From: Luteococcus sp052116585
Lineage (GTDB): Bacteria; Actinomycetota; Actinomycetes; Propionibacteriales; Propionibacteriaceae
Length of the DNA: 64,000 nucleotides
Reading direction: 5' to 3'
NCBI RefSeq assembly: GCF_052116585.1
Contig: NZ_JBQKKT010000002.1
Location: 124,001-188,000, forward strand
Part shown: positions 1-8,349 of the stretch, piece after piece
Position numbering within the stretch: the first letter of the stretch is position 1
Layout of the letters: each line of letters opens with the position of its first letter
Position numbers and translations under genes: made by a program
Notes under the pieces: model-generated
Databases searched by the model: none
Seen by the model: only the letters and a program-made list of their open reading frames with translations
What the model was told of the DNA's origin: nothing

Positions 1-625
1 TGGCCGCCATGGCCTCGTTCACACTGGACAGTTCCGCCGTGTAGGTGATGAACGGCTCGGTGGCCAGGTCCCTCATTTCGACGACCGGTTCGGGCACCAG
101 GCGGTGTCCGGCCGGCAGTGCCAGCACCATCGGTTCGCGCAGCAGCGAACGGACCAGCAGTCGGTCCTCGTCGACGGGGCCGCGCAGGATGGCCAGGTCG
201 ATCCGGTCGTCCAACAGGGCGGTGACCTGCACGGGGGTCAGCATGTCGGCGTGGATGTCCAGGCCGACATCGGGCAGGGCCTCGCGCATGATGCGGGCCA
301 GCACGGGCAGCTGGCTGTGGGCGCTGGTGCCGGTGAAGGCGACGCGCAGGATGCCGGTGGTGCCGCTGGCGACATTGCGGACGCGCTCGACGCTCTGGTC
401 AAGTTCGGCCAGCAGGCGTCGCACGTCCGAGTGGAAGTACTCTCCGGCGGTGGTCAGCTCGACGCGACGAGTGGTACGTGTGAACAGTTCGACACCCAGC
501 TCCTTCTCCAGGCGTCGCACGGCCTGCGAAAGGGCCGGCTGGGCCATGTGGAGGCGTTCCGCGGCTCGGCCGAAGTGGCAGGTCTGGGCCACCACGTCGA
601 AGTAGCGAAGTTGCTTGAGTTCCAC
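1..625 (-). CDS. LysR-family transcriptional regulator (3' end outside window)
   Basis: The visible 208 residues contain an N-terminal LysR winged helix (about residues 1-60, with FGRAAERLHMAQPALSQ) followed by the start of a periplasmic-binding-like effector domain. The frame runs off the left edge, so roughly the last third is missing. The chosen start is a GTG at 623-625, preceded on the minus strand by a GGAGGTGA ribosome-binding site. It is divergent from benA across a 243-bp gap, the usual arrangement for a LysR regulator of an aromatic degradation operon (CatR/BenM type). Control of benAB by it is inferred from position only. It resembles the LysR protein at 8350-9243 in its HTH, suggesting paralogues. 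Confidence 0.9.
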   Translation of the reverse strand, partial: MELKQLRYFDVVAQTCHFGRAAERLHMAQPALSQAVRRLEKELGVELFTRTTRRVELTTAGEYFHSDVRRLLAELDQSVERVRNVASGTTGILRVAFTGTSAHSQLPVLARIMREALPDVGLDIHADMLTPVQVTALLDDRIDLAILRGPVDEDRLLVRSLLREPMVLALPAGHRLVPEPVVEMRDLATEPFITYTAELSSVNEAMAA

Positions 626-868
626 GGTTCACCTCCCTCGTTGGAGCTGTCATGACCAGATCCGGATCGTCCCGGCGTGGGTCAGTGGCTGATGAGACAA
701 CGCTAAGCTGCGGAACCCATAAACACAATGACGAAAGTGTGCTTGATTGATACGCGACGCTTATGAATCGACTCTGGGGTGGTCCTAGGCATTTGCCGGT
801 GTGCTCGGGCATTCCTTGCATGGTGGAGTTGCGAACCAACGACCCCCCTCAGAGCTGCGGAGGAAGCA
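626..868. promoter_or_regulatory. Divergent promoter region lysR / benA
   Basis: This 243-bp gap separates two outward-facing genes and is locally AT-richer around 715-770. It contains ACAC-N10-GTGT half sites (about 724-741) of the kind LysR proteins bind, and a TATGAA hexamer at 762-767 that could be a -10. No confident -35 was found. The benA ribosome-binding site GGAGG lies at 859-863. No credible gene lies here. Confidence 0.5.
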
Positions 869-2275
869 ATGACCACCGATAATTTGGCGCGCATCGAGAA
901 GGTGCTCGACCAGGCCGTGATCGATGATCCGGAGTCCGGCATCTACCGGGCGAACCGTTCGATCTTCACCGACGAGGAGATCTTCGAACTCGAGATGAAG
1001 CACATCTTCGAGGGCAACTGGGTCTACCTCGCCCACGAGAGCCAGGTTCCCGAGCCAGGCGACTACTTCACCACCTACATTGGCCGCCAGCCCGTCGTGA
1101 TCACCCGCGACACGAAGGGCGAGCTGCACTGCCTGATCAATGCCTGTGCGCACCGCGGCGCGATGATCTGCCGTCGCAAGACCGACAACCGCAAGACCCT
1201 GACCTGCCCCTTCCACGGCTGGACCTTCCGCAATGACGGAACCCTGCTGAAGGTGAAGGATCCCGAGGGTGCCGGCTACCCGGACAGCTTCGACAAGGAT
1301 GGCTCGCACAACATGACCAAGGTGGCTCGCTTCGACAGCTACCGCGGTTTCCTGTTCGGCAGCGTCAACCCCGACGTCGTGGAGCTGACCGAGCACCTGG
1401 GCGACGCCACCAAGGTGATCGACATGCTGGTGGACCAGTCGCCCGAGGGCCTCGAGGTGCTGCGCGGTGCCTCCACCTACACCTACGACGGCAACTGGAA
1501 GGTCCAGGCGGAGAATGGCGCCGACGGCTACCACGTGACCGCGACCCACTGGAACTACGCCGCCACCACCTCGCGACGCAACACCGGTGAGAGCGCCAAC
1601 TCCACCAAGACCCTGGATGCGGGCCAGTGGGGCAAGTCGGGCGGCGGCTACTGGAGCTACCCGAATGGCCACCTGTGCCTGTGGACGTGGGCGGGCAACC
1701 CGCAGGACCGTCCGCTGTGGGACCGCATGGACGAGCTGAAGGAGAAGTACGGCGACGCCAAGGGCGAGTTCATGGTGAAGGGCTCGCGCAACCTGTGTGT
1801 GTACCCGAATGTCTACTTGATGGACCAGTTCTCCACCCAGATCCGTCACTTCCGCCCGATCTCGCCCGACAAGACCGAGGTCACCATCTACTGCATCGCC
1901 CCCAAGGGCGAGAGCGACGAGGCCCGCGCCTGGCGCATCCGTCAGTACGAGGACTTCTTCAACGCCTCCGGCATGGCCACCCCGGACGACCTGGAGGAGT
2001 TCCGATCCTGCCAGCTTACCTTCCAGGCCACCGCTGCGCCCTGGAATGACATGAGCCGCGGTGCCGAGCACTGGCTCACCGGCCCCGACGAGGTCGCCAC
2101 CGCCCTGGACATGCCGAATGTCATCTCCGCGGGCGTCAAGAACGAGGACGAGGGTCTGTACCCGGTGCAGCACGGCTACTGGGTGGAGACGATGCGCAAG
2201 GCCGTCGAGCGCGAGGGCGCAGTGCAGGACTACCAGCAGGGCAAGCGTGGCGCCAAGAAGGGCAAGGAGGCCTGA
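869..2275 (+). CDS. benA: Benzoate 1,2-dioxygenase large (alpha) subunit
   Basis: Rieske-type ring-hydroxylating dioxygenase alpha subunit, 468 residues, which with BenB converts benzoate to the 1,2-cis-dihydrodiol carboxylate using O2 and electrons from BenC. The Rieske cluster ligands are C93/H95 (CAHRG) and C113/H116 (CPFHGW). The mononuclear iron site is marked by D219, H222 and H227 (DGYHVTATH), with D373 or D374 the probable third ligand. The ATG at 869 is used because GGAGGAAGC lies just upstream; an in-frame upstream extension lacks a ribosome-binding site. It is followed after one base by benB. Toluate or anthranilate dioxygenase is an alternative, but the fused BenC/BenD downstream favours benzoate. 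Confidence 0.93.
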   Translation: MTTDNLARIEKVLDQAVIDDPESGIYRANRSIFTDEEIFELEMKHIFEGNWVYLAHESQVPEPGDYFTTYIGRQPVVITRDTKGELHCLINACAHRGAMICRRKTDNRKTLTCPFHGWTFRNDGTLLKVKDPEGAGYPDSFDKDGSHNMTKVARFDSYRGFLFGSVNPDVVELTEHLGDATKVIDMLVDQSPEGLEVLRGASTYTYDGNWKVQAENGADGYHVTATHWNYAATTSRRNTGESANSTKTLDAGQWGKSGGGYWSYPNGHLCLWTWAGNPQDRPLWDRMDELKEKYGDAKGEFMVKGSRNLCVYPNVYLMDQFSTQIRHFRPISPDKTEVTIYCIAPKGESDEARAWRIRQYEDFFNASGMATPDDLEEFRSCQLTFQATAAPWNDMSRGAEHWLTGPDEVATALDMPNVISAGVKNEDEGLYPVQHGYWVETMRKAVEREGAVQDYQQGKRGAKKGKEA

Positions 2276-2276
2276 G

Positions 2277-2777
2277 ATGAGCGAGAAGACCATCAACCAC
2301 CACCAGATCGAGCAGTTCCTCTACCGCGAGGCGCGCTACCTGGATGACCGCGAGTTCGAGAAGTGGCTCGAGTGCTATGCCGAGGACGTCGTCTTCTGGA
2401 TGCCGGCCTGGGATGACCGCGACCTGCTCACGGAGGATCCGCAGCGCGAGGTCAGCCTGATCTTCTACCCGAACAAGGGCGGCCTCGAGGACCGCGTCTT
2501 CCGCATTCGCACCGAGCGCTCGTCGGCCACCTCCATCCCCGAGCCCCGGACCAGCCACAACATCAACAATGTTGAGGTCATCGAGCGTCGTGGGGACCTG
2601 GTGGACATCCGTTTCAACTGGCACACGATGTACTTCCGCTACAACACGGTGGACCCGTACTACGGGACGTCCTTCTACACCATCGACTTCTCGGGCGAAT
2701 CGCCGCTGATCCGGCGCAAGACCGTGGTGCTGAAGAATGACTACATCCACCACGTGGTCGACGTGTACCACGTCTGA
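2277..2777 (+). CDS. benB: Benzoate 1,2-dioxygenase small (beta) subunit
   Basis: Ring-hydroxylating dioxygenase beta subunit, 166 residues, the usual size, with an NTF2-like fold that supports the alpha3beta3 hexamer rather than catalysis. Family-typical segments are FLYREARYLDDREFEKWL near the N-terminus, then YAEDVVFWMPAW, and the C-terminal RRKTVVLKNDYIHHVVDVYHV pattern, most of which is visible. The ATG follows the benA stop by one base, so translation is coupled. Twelve bases separate it from the reductase fusion, making benA-benB-benCD one transcription unit. Confidence 0.93.
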   Translation: MSEKTINHHQIEQFLYREARYLDDREFEKWLECYAEDVVFWMPAWDDRDLLTEDPQREVSLIFYPNKGGLEDRVFRIRTERSSATSIPEPRTSHNINNVEVIERRGDLVDIRFNWHTMYFRYNTVDPYYGTSFYTIDFSGESPLIRRKTVVLKNDYIHHVVDVYHV

Positions 2778-2789
2778 TCGGGGGTTGAC

Positions 2790-5543
2790 ATGACGACCAC
2801 CGAGAACGAGGTCCCCACCTACCAGGTGGCGTTGGCCTTCGAGGACGGCGTCAGCCGGTTCATCAAGGTCCGCGAGGACCAGACCGTCGCCGACGCCAGC
2901 TACCGACAGCGGATCAACATCCCGCTCGACTGCCGTGACGGTGCCTGCGGCACCTGCAAGGCCTTCTGCGAGTCGGGCGAGTACGACGGCGGCTACTACA
3001 TCGACGACGCCCTCACCGAGGACGAGGCCGCCCAGGGCTATGTGCTGCCGTGCAGCATGAAGCCCAAGAGCGACCTGGTGCTGCAGATCGCGGGCACCTC
3101 GCAGATGGCCAAGGCCGGCGCCTCCAGCTGGAAGGGCCGCATCGTCGGTCTGGAGCACCTGTCGGCCACCACCGTCGAGCTGTCGGTGGAGATCGACAAT
3201 CGGGACGAACTGGTCTTCCTGCCCGGTCAGTACGTGAACATCAGCGTTCCCGGCACGGACCAGAAGCGCTCCTACTCGTTCAGCAATGCGCCGAGCGAGA
3301 AGACGCTGACCTTCCTGATGCGCATCACACCGGGTGGCGTGATGTCGACCTACCTGACCGAGCGGGCGGCCGTGGGCGACCAGCTCGAGATGGATGGTCC
3401 GCACGGCTCCTTCTTCCTGCGTGAGTCGACCAGTCCGTTGCTCCTGGTGGCAGGTGGAACCGGCCTGGCTCCCGTGATGTCGATCATGCGGCAGCTGCGC
3501 CTTGCGGGCGACAGTCGCCCCGTGCACCTGGTCTACGGCGTCTCCACGGACGCCGACGTGGTGGCCGTCGACCAGATCGAGGAGGTCGCCGCCGGGCTGG
3601 AGGGCTTCACCTGGGACTTCTGCGTCTCGCGTCCCGAGGCCAGTGAGATTGCAGGGCGTCCGGTGAAGTCGGGCTATGTGATGAGCCTGATCGAGCCCGG
3701 CCACCTGCATGCCGGCGACGTGGCCATCTACCTGTGTGGTCCGCCGCCCATGGTGGAGGCCGTCCGCACCGACCTGAACGAGCGCAAGATTGAGCCCGAG
3801 GGCTTCTACTTCGAGAAGTTTGCCCTGGCGGTGCCGGCCGCGGCCGCCGCCCAGGCGAAGCAGGGTCTCGAGGAGTCCGAGGCCGAGGCTGCCGCCGAGG
3901 CAAAGGTGGTCGAGTCCGCCAAGGTGAGGGCGACGCCGACATCCGTGGACTCGGTGCTGGGCGGCGAGGCCGCCATCACCCCCGTCGGGGAGGGCCGCAA
4001 CATCGCCAAGCAGCAGGTCTTCGACGCGCAGGACCTGGAAGTCCGAGCCGGAACCCCCATCGACGATGGCGGCGCCGTGCGGCGGATTGCCAAGCAGCAG
4101 GTCTTCGCGGCCAGTACCGACTCCGGCCAGACCGGTGAGGTCGAGGCTGGTGGCACCCTGCAGCCGACGGGTGAGGGCCGCAACATCGCCAAGCAGGAGG
4201 TCTTCGGCCCGGCCGAGATCGAGCAGCTGGTGGCCAGCAGCAGCAATACCGCCACGGTGGCCCCTGACGGCTACCAGATCGGTGAGGAGCACCCCGACGT
4301 CCAGTTCTCGGACGCCATCTTCGATGCCCGCCAGGCACTCGAGCTGGGCGCCCTCGAGCTGACCATCGGCCGACTGTCCGCGAGCCAGATCTCCGGCTAC
4401 CGGATGCTCGCGGAATCGACGCTGCCGCACGTGGAGGGGGACCGATTCGTCGATCCGGTGGCCTTCACGGAGACCAATGCCGAATTCCACGACTTCCTGT
4501 TCGGGGTGACCGGCAATGACCACCTGTTGCAGGCCTACCACGCGCTGGGTGTCAAGGCGCACATGGCCGAGACGCTGCGCAATGCCACCTGGTGTGATCC
4601 GGAATGCACCCGCGACCACATGCGGATCGTGGACGCCTACGAGGCCGGTGACCGGGATGCGGCCCGCGAGCTGATCGTCAAGCACGCCGAGCGCTCCAAG
4701 GCGACGATGCGTCGCGCGATGAGCGAGAGCCGTGAGCGGACCCGTCCGCGTTTCGTGACCCCCGGTCGCTTCGCCGACAAGGTGGTGCTCGTGACGGGTT
4801 CCGCGCAGGGCATCGGCGCTCAGGTGGCCCGTCGGATCAGCGCGGAGGGTGGCAGCCTGGTGCTGGCCGACCGCTCCGAGCTGGTGCGCGAGCTGGCGGA
4901 GGAACTGCAGTCGAACGACCAGGCCCAGGTGCTGGCCGTCGAGTGCGACCTCGAGTCCGGTGATGGTGCCCGCGCCATGGTCGAGAAGGCGCTCGAGCGC
5001 TTCGGTCGGATCGACGTGCTGGTGAACAATGTGGGGGGCGCGATCAATTTCAAGCCCTTCACCGAATTCACTGATGCCGAGATCGAGGCGGAGATCACCC
5101 GATCGCTGCTGACCACGCTCTTCGCCACTCGTGCCGCGCTGCCGGCCATGGTGCAGGCGGGGCGGGGCGTCGTGGTGAATGTGTCCTCGGCTGCCACGCG
5201 GGGAATCCACCGGATTCCCTACTCGGCGGCCAAGGGAGGCATCAATGCGATGACCGCGTCGCTGGCCCTGGAGTACGCGCCGCACGGCATCCGCGTCGTC
5301 GGAACGGCTCCCGGAGGCACCGAGGCACCGCCGCGTCGCATCTCCCGGGGCACGCCGGAGGCGCGCACCGAGCAGGAGAAGGCGTGGTTCCAGGCCCACA
5401 TCGACCAGACGCTGGAGCACTCCCTGCTGGGGCGCTACGGCACGCTGGACGAGCAGGCGGCTGCCATCACCTTCCTGGCCTCGGACGAGGCGAGCTACAT
5501 CACCGGCACCGTGCTGCCGGTGGCGGGAGGTGACCTGGGCTGA
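2790..5543 (+). CDS. benC-benD: BenC reductase - FCD-like domain - BenD dehydrogenase fusion
   Basis: A 917-residue polypeptide with three recognisable parts. Residues 1-345 are BenC: a plant-type 2Fe-2S domain (C48, C53, C56, C88), an FAD site (RSYS at 160-163), and NAD-binding GGTG at 222-225 with a later CGPPPMV. Residues about 350-490 are an Ala/Glu-rich linker with three IAKQxVF repeats. Residues about 495-650 resemble the FCD helical ligand-binding domain of FadR-type GntR regulators, without a DNA-binding domain. Residues 656-917 are BenD, a short-chain dehydrogenase that oxidises the cis-dihydrodiol carboxylate to catechol, with VTGSAQGIG, S799/S800 and Y811-K815. No stop separates the parts. 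An in-frame GTG at 4755 falls exactly where a free BenD would begin, so internal initiation could also release BenD; its ribosome-binding site is weak. Confidence 0.88.
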   Translation: MTTTENEVPTYQVALAFEDGVSRFIKVREDQTVADASYRQRINIPLDCRDGACGTCKAFCESGEYDGGYYIDDALTEDEAAQGYVLPCSMKPKSDLVLQIAGTSQMAKAGASSWKGRIVGLEHLSATTVELSVEIDNRDELVFLPGQYVNISVPGTDQKRSYSFSNAPSEKTLTFLMRITPGGVMSTYLTERAAVGDQLEMDGPHGSFFLRESTSPLLLVAGGTGLAPVMSIMRQLRLAGDSRPVHLVYGVSTDADVVAVDQIEEVAAGLEGFTWDFCVSRPEASEIAGRPVKSGYVMSLIEPGHLHAGDVAIYLCGPPPMVEAVRTDLNERKIEPEGFYFEKFALAVPAAAAAQAKQGLEESEAEAAAEAKVVESAKVRATPTSVDSVLGGEAAITPVGEGRNIAKQQVFDAQDLEVRAGTPIDDGGAVRRIAKQQVFAASTDSGQTGEVEAGGTLQPTGEGRNIAKQEVFGPAEIEQLVASSSNTATVAPDGYQIGEEHPDVQFSDAIFDARQALELGALELTIGRLSASQISGYRMLAESTLPHVEGDRFVDPVAFTETNAEFHDFLFGVTGNDHLLQAYHALGVKAHMAETLRNATWCDPECTRDHMRIVDAYEAGDRDAARELIVKHAERSKATMRRAMSESRERTRPRFVTPGRFADKVVLVTGSAQGIGAQVARRISAEGGSLVLADRSELVRELAEELQSNDQAQVLAVECDLESGDGARAMVEKALERFGRIDVLVNNVGGAINFKPFTEFTDAEIEAEITRSLLTTLFATRAALPAMVQAGRGVVVNVSSAATRGIHRIPYSAAKGGINAMTASLALEYAPHGIRVVGTAPGGTEAPPRRISRGTPEARTEQEKAWFQAHIDQTLEHSLLGRYGTLDEQAAAITFLASDEASYITGTVLPVAGGDLG

Positions 5544-5560
5544 TCTCCCGATGGGAGATC
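5542..5560. promoter_or_regulatory. Inverted repeat just after benCD stop
   Basis: GATCTCCC (5542-5549) and GGGAGATC (5553-5560) form a perfect 8-bp inverted repeat with a 3-base loop, starting within the benCD stop codon. It could be a small hairpin or an operator half. It lacks a T-run, so a terminator role is weakly supported. Confidence 0.5.
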
Positions 5561-5586
5561 GTCCCGAATTCACCGAACAGGTGTCG

Positions 5587-5628
5587 CGATGGTCCCATCC
5601 GGTCTACCCTGACCGGATGGGACCATCG
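5587..5628. promoter_or_regulatory. 18-bp perfect inverted repeat over the regulator start
   Basis: The arms 5587-5604 and 5611-5628 are exact reverse complements over 18 bp with a 6-base spacer. The right arm contains the probable ATG (5617-5619) of the LuxR-type regulator. At DNA level it would suit a dimeric regulator; as RNA it would bury the start codon in a stable hairpin. The motif itself is certain, the role is not. Confidence 0.7.
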
Positions 5629-8346
5629 TCGCTCCTGCCCACTCGCCGCCGTGACCTGGAAGCTCTCGTCGAGCTCACCAGCGCCGCGAGCGGAAGTCGT
5701 GTGGTTGCCGTCCAGTGGGATGCGGGCGTCGAAACCGGACCGCTGCTGCGGGAGTTGACCGCACAACTGCCGCTCGATCCGGCCCGGATCCACCTGCTGA
5801 CCGGGCTGTCCTGGCAGTCCTCGACCCCGGGCGCCCTGCTCCGGGGAATTCCCTGGTCCGAACGCGGCGCCGAGGGGCTGCTCGCCTCCGTGACACCCTC
5901 CGGACTCGACGGGCCGGACCTGGCCGTCATCGTGGACCAGGCGCAGCACGCCGATGTGGACAGTCTTCGCGCCCTGGTGGAATGCGCGCACACCGCCCAC
6001 GGCTTGCGCGTCCTGTTGATCATCGGGCTGGAGGAGCAGGGACCGGCCATGGCCGCCCGACCCGCAGCAGAGCGCGCCCTCCTCCACGAAGTGGTTCGCT
6101 CGGCCCACGACCGCCATCGCCTGCCCGCGCTGGGGATCGAGGACGTCGTGGAGATTGCCGGCCGCCAGGGACTGGCACTGCTGCCAGGGGTCGCCGCCAG
6201 GGTGCTGGACCATTGCGGAGGGCATGACGAAGAGGTGGAGGAGACCATCCGCCTCCTGGCGGACCAGCCGCATCTGGCGCGGCAGCGCAGCATGCCGGTG
6301 CCGCCCAGCCTGCGCAACCGGACCGAGGTGACACTGGCCACGCTGTCCGACGAGGCAGTGGGGCTGCTGCAGGCGGTCGCCGTCCTGGAGGTGTGCCGCC
6401 CGGGCCTGCCGGTGCAGGTCTCCGAGGCGGGGCGGGTGGCCGGTGTCCAGGCCGAGGGCAGGGCGGTGGATCGTACCTCCGCACTGGTGGACGAGACGAG
6501 GAGCACCGGCCTGTTGCGCGTCGTGGACCCCGGCTCCCGCACGGTGGTGCTCGCCAGCCCGTCGGTGCGGGTCTGTCTGCTGGAGGCAATGGGGATCGCG
6601 GGGCAACGAGGCCTGCACGCCCGGGCCGCGCGACTGCAGGATGATCCGGAGACCCAGTTGCGCCACGAATGGTACGCAGACCCTCGAGCGGATCGCGGGC
6701 TGGCTGAGGGCTTCCAGCGGCTGGCCGCCCAACGGGCCAGGCGCGGCGAGTGGATGGCCAGCGCCCACCTCCTGGAGCTGGCCGCGGAGGCGACGGACGA
6801 CCCGGTGCGCTCGGCAGACCTGTTCGTCGAAGCAGCCGACGCCGTGGTCGGCGCCGGTGACCTGACGCTGCTGGGTGCCCGGATCGCCCAGCTGGAGACC
6901 GTTCGGGAGACGGCCCTGCGGGAGGCCTGCCTGGGTTACATCGGTTGCCTGACGGGACGCCCGAGCACGGCTGGAGCTCGTTTGCAAAGGGCGAGGGAAC
7001 TGGTCAACCCGCAGCGCAATCCGGAGGTGGCCCGCAAGGTGGCCGAACGGCAGGTGCTGCACGCGCTGGCCAGGTGCCGGGCCGAGGAGCTCCTGGAATG
7101 GCACCAGCGCGCTCGGATTCTGCGGCCGGACGGGGACCCGGAGGATCGCTACTGCGAGGCGGAGGCGATCAGCGGTGTGGCGCAGGCCGCGCTGGAAGGG
7201 CCTGAGCTCGCGCTGGCTCGACTGGACGGTCTGCTGGCCGAAGTGCCGGAGGGGGCCATGGGCCAGCGGTTGCGGCTGGCCCGGGGTTGGGTGTTGCTGG
7301 CGGCCGGGGACCACCTGGCAGCTCGTGACGAGCTGGAACGCGCGGCGGCCGGCGCCGGGGTGGGCAGTTCCTTCCGGGTCACCTCGTGGGCGACGGCGTG
7401 GCTCGCCCGGGTGCAGCTGGAGACGGGGGAGTGGCAGCGTGCGGCAGCCACCGCCGCGCGGGGCGCGGACGAAGCCCGTCGGCACGGCCTCTACCTGCTC
7501 GTGCCGCTCTTGGAGTGGACCGCGGCCGAGGTGGCGGCACTCCGGGGGGACTGGGAGCAGGCGGAGCGCAGCCTGCAGGCAGGTCGAGCAGACGCGTCCC
7601 ACTACGAGATCATGCGCGCCCCGGCCATGCTCGCCCGGGCAGCGGTCGCGCGCGAGCGGGAGGACCCGCGGGCGGTCTTGGAGGCTCTGGCGCCCTTCGA
7701 CCAGTCCTGGGCTCGCGGCTGGGTCTCTGCCCCCGGCTTCTGGCCGTGGGCTGAGATGCGCGCCGATGCGCTGCTCCTGATGGGTCGGCGTGAAGAGGCG
7801 GAGGCCCTGGTGACCGCCCATGAGGAGAGGGCCGTGGCGCAGGGGCATCGGCTGCAGATCGCGAGGATGGCGGGTCTACGGGCTCGCTGCCTGTTGCTCG
7901 ACGGGAGGGTGGACGAGGCCAGGGCCGCACATGCTCGGGCACTGGAGGTCCTGGAGGAGCTCCCGCTACCTCTGGACCGGGCTCGCCTGCACGCTGGGTG
8001 GGCGGGGGCGCTGCGACGCTCCGGGCGCCGGACCGAGGCTGAGGCGGCGCTGACGCTGAGCCGCCAGGTGCGCCAGTCCCTGGGGCTCGGCGGGCTTGTG
8101 GAGGCGGCCGACCGCGTGGCCGTCTCCGAAGAGGAACCGGGCCGAGCGGCGCGCCCGGTGTTGACGCAGAAGGAGCTGTCCGTGGCCCGTCTGGTGGCCG
8201 ACGGGATGACGAACCGTGAGGTGGCCGGCCAGCTCTTCATCTCGGTGAAGACAGTGCAGTACCACCTGACGGCCGTGTACGCGAAGCTCGGCATCCGCTC
8301 CAGGGCCGAGCTCGCGGCGCGAGGCCTGGCGGATCTGGCGAGCTGA
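5617..8346 (+). CDS. LuxR-family (large ATPase-like) regulator, BenR-like
   Basis: A 909-residue regulator with a C-terminal LuxR helix-turn-helix (about residues 849-908: LTQKELSVARLVADG, NREVAGQLFISVKTVQYHL) and a long helical TPR-like middle. The N-terminus resembles the MalT/LAL ATPase region, but the expected Walker A is replaced by VQWDAGVETGPLL and Walker B reads VIVDQAQHAD, so ATP use is doubtful. LuxR-type BenR controls ben genes in Corynebacterium glutamicum, so a benABCD activator role is plausible. The start is uncertain: ATG 5617 lies inside an 18-bp inverted repeat, and in-frame GTG 5530, ATG 5551 and GTG 5581 are alternatives. Confidence 0.8.
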   Translation: MGPSSLLPTRRRDLEALVELTSAASGSRVVAVQWDAGVETGPLLRELTAQLPLDPARIHLLTGLSWQSSTPGALLRGIPWSERGAEGLLASVTPSGLDGPDLAVIVDQAQHADVDSLRALVECAHTAHGLRVLLIIGLEEQGPAMAARPAAERALLHEVVRSAHDRHRLPALGIEDVVEIAGRQGLALLPGVAARVLDHCGGHDEEVEETIRLLADQPHLARQRSMPVPPSLRNRTEVTLATLSDEAVGLLQAVAVLEVCRPGLPVQVSEAGRVAGVQAEGRAVDRTSALVDETRSTGLLRVVDPGSRTVVLASPSVRVCLLEAMGIAGQRGLHARAARLQDDPETQLRHEWYADPRADRGLAEGFQRLAAQRARRGEWMASAHLLELAAEATDDPVRSADLFVEAADAVVGAGDLTLLGARIAQLETVRETALREACLGYIGCLTGRPSTAGARLQRARELVNPQRNPEVARKVAERQVLHALARCRAEELLEWHQRARILRPDGDPEDRYCEAEAISGVAQAALEGPELALARLDGLLAEVPEGAMGQRLRLARGWVLLAAGDHLAARDELERAAAGAGVGSSFRVTSWATAWLARVQLETGEWQRAAATAARGADEARRHGLYLLVPLLEWTAAEVAALRGDWEQAERSLQAGRADASHYEIMRAPAMLARAAVAREREDPRAVLEALAPFDQSWARGWVSAPGFWPWAEMRADALLLMGRREEAEALVTAHEERAVAQGHRLQIARMAGLRARCLLLDGRVDEARAAHARALEVLEELPLPLDRARLHAGWAGALRRSGRRTEAEAALTLSRQVRQSLGLGGLVEAADRVAVSEEEPGRAARPVLTQKELSVARLVADGMTNREVAGQLFISVKTVQYHLTAVYAKLGIRSRAELAARGLADLAS

Positions 8347-8349
8347 CGG

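Noticed and set aside
2136..5573. A very long open frame (1145 residues) on the minus strand opposite benBC-BenD
   Set aside because: It is the mirror of strongly biased codons in clearly coding genes; the translation is low-complexity His/Gly/Arg-rich with no family signal.
5500..7848. A 782-residue minus-strand frame opposite the LuxR-type regulator
   Set aside because: Antisense shadow; the sense frame has a clear LuxR HTH.
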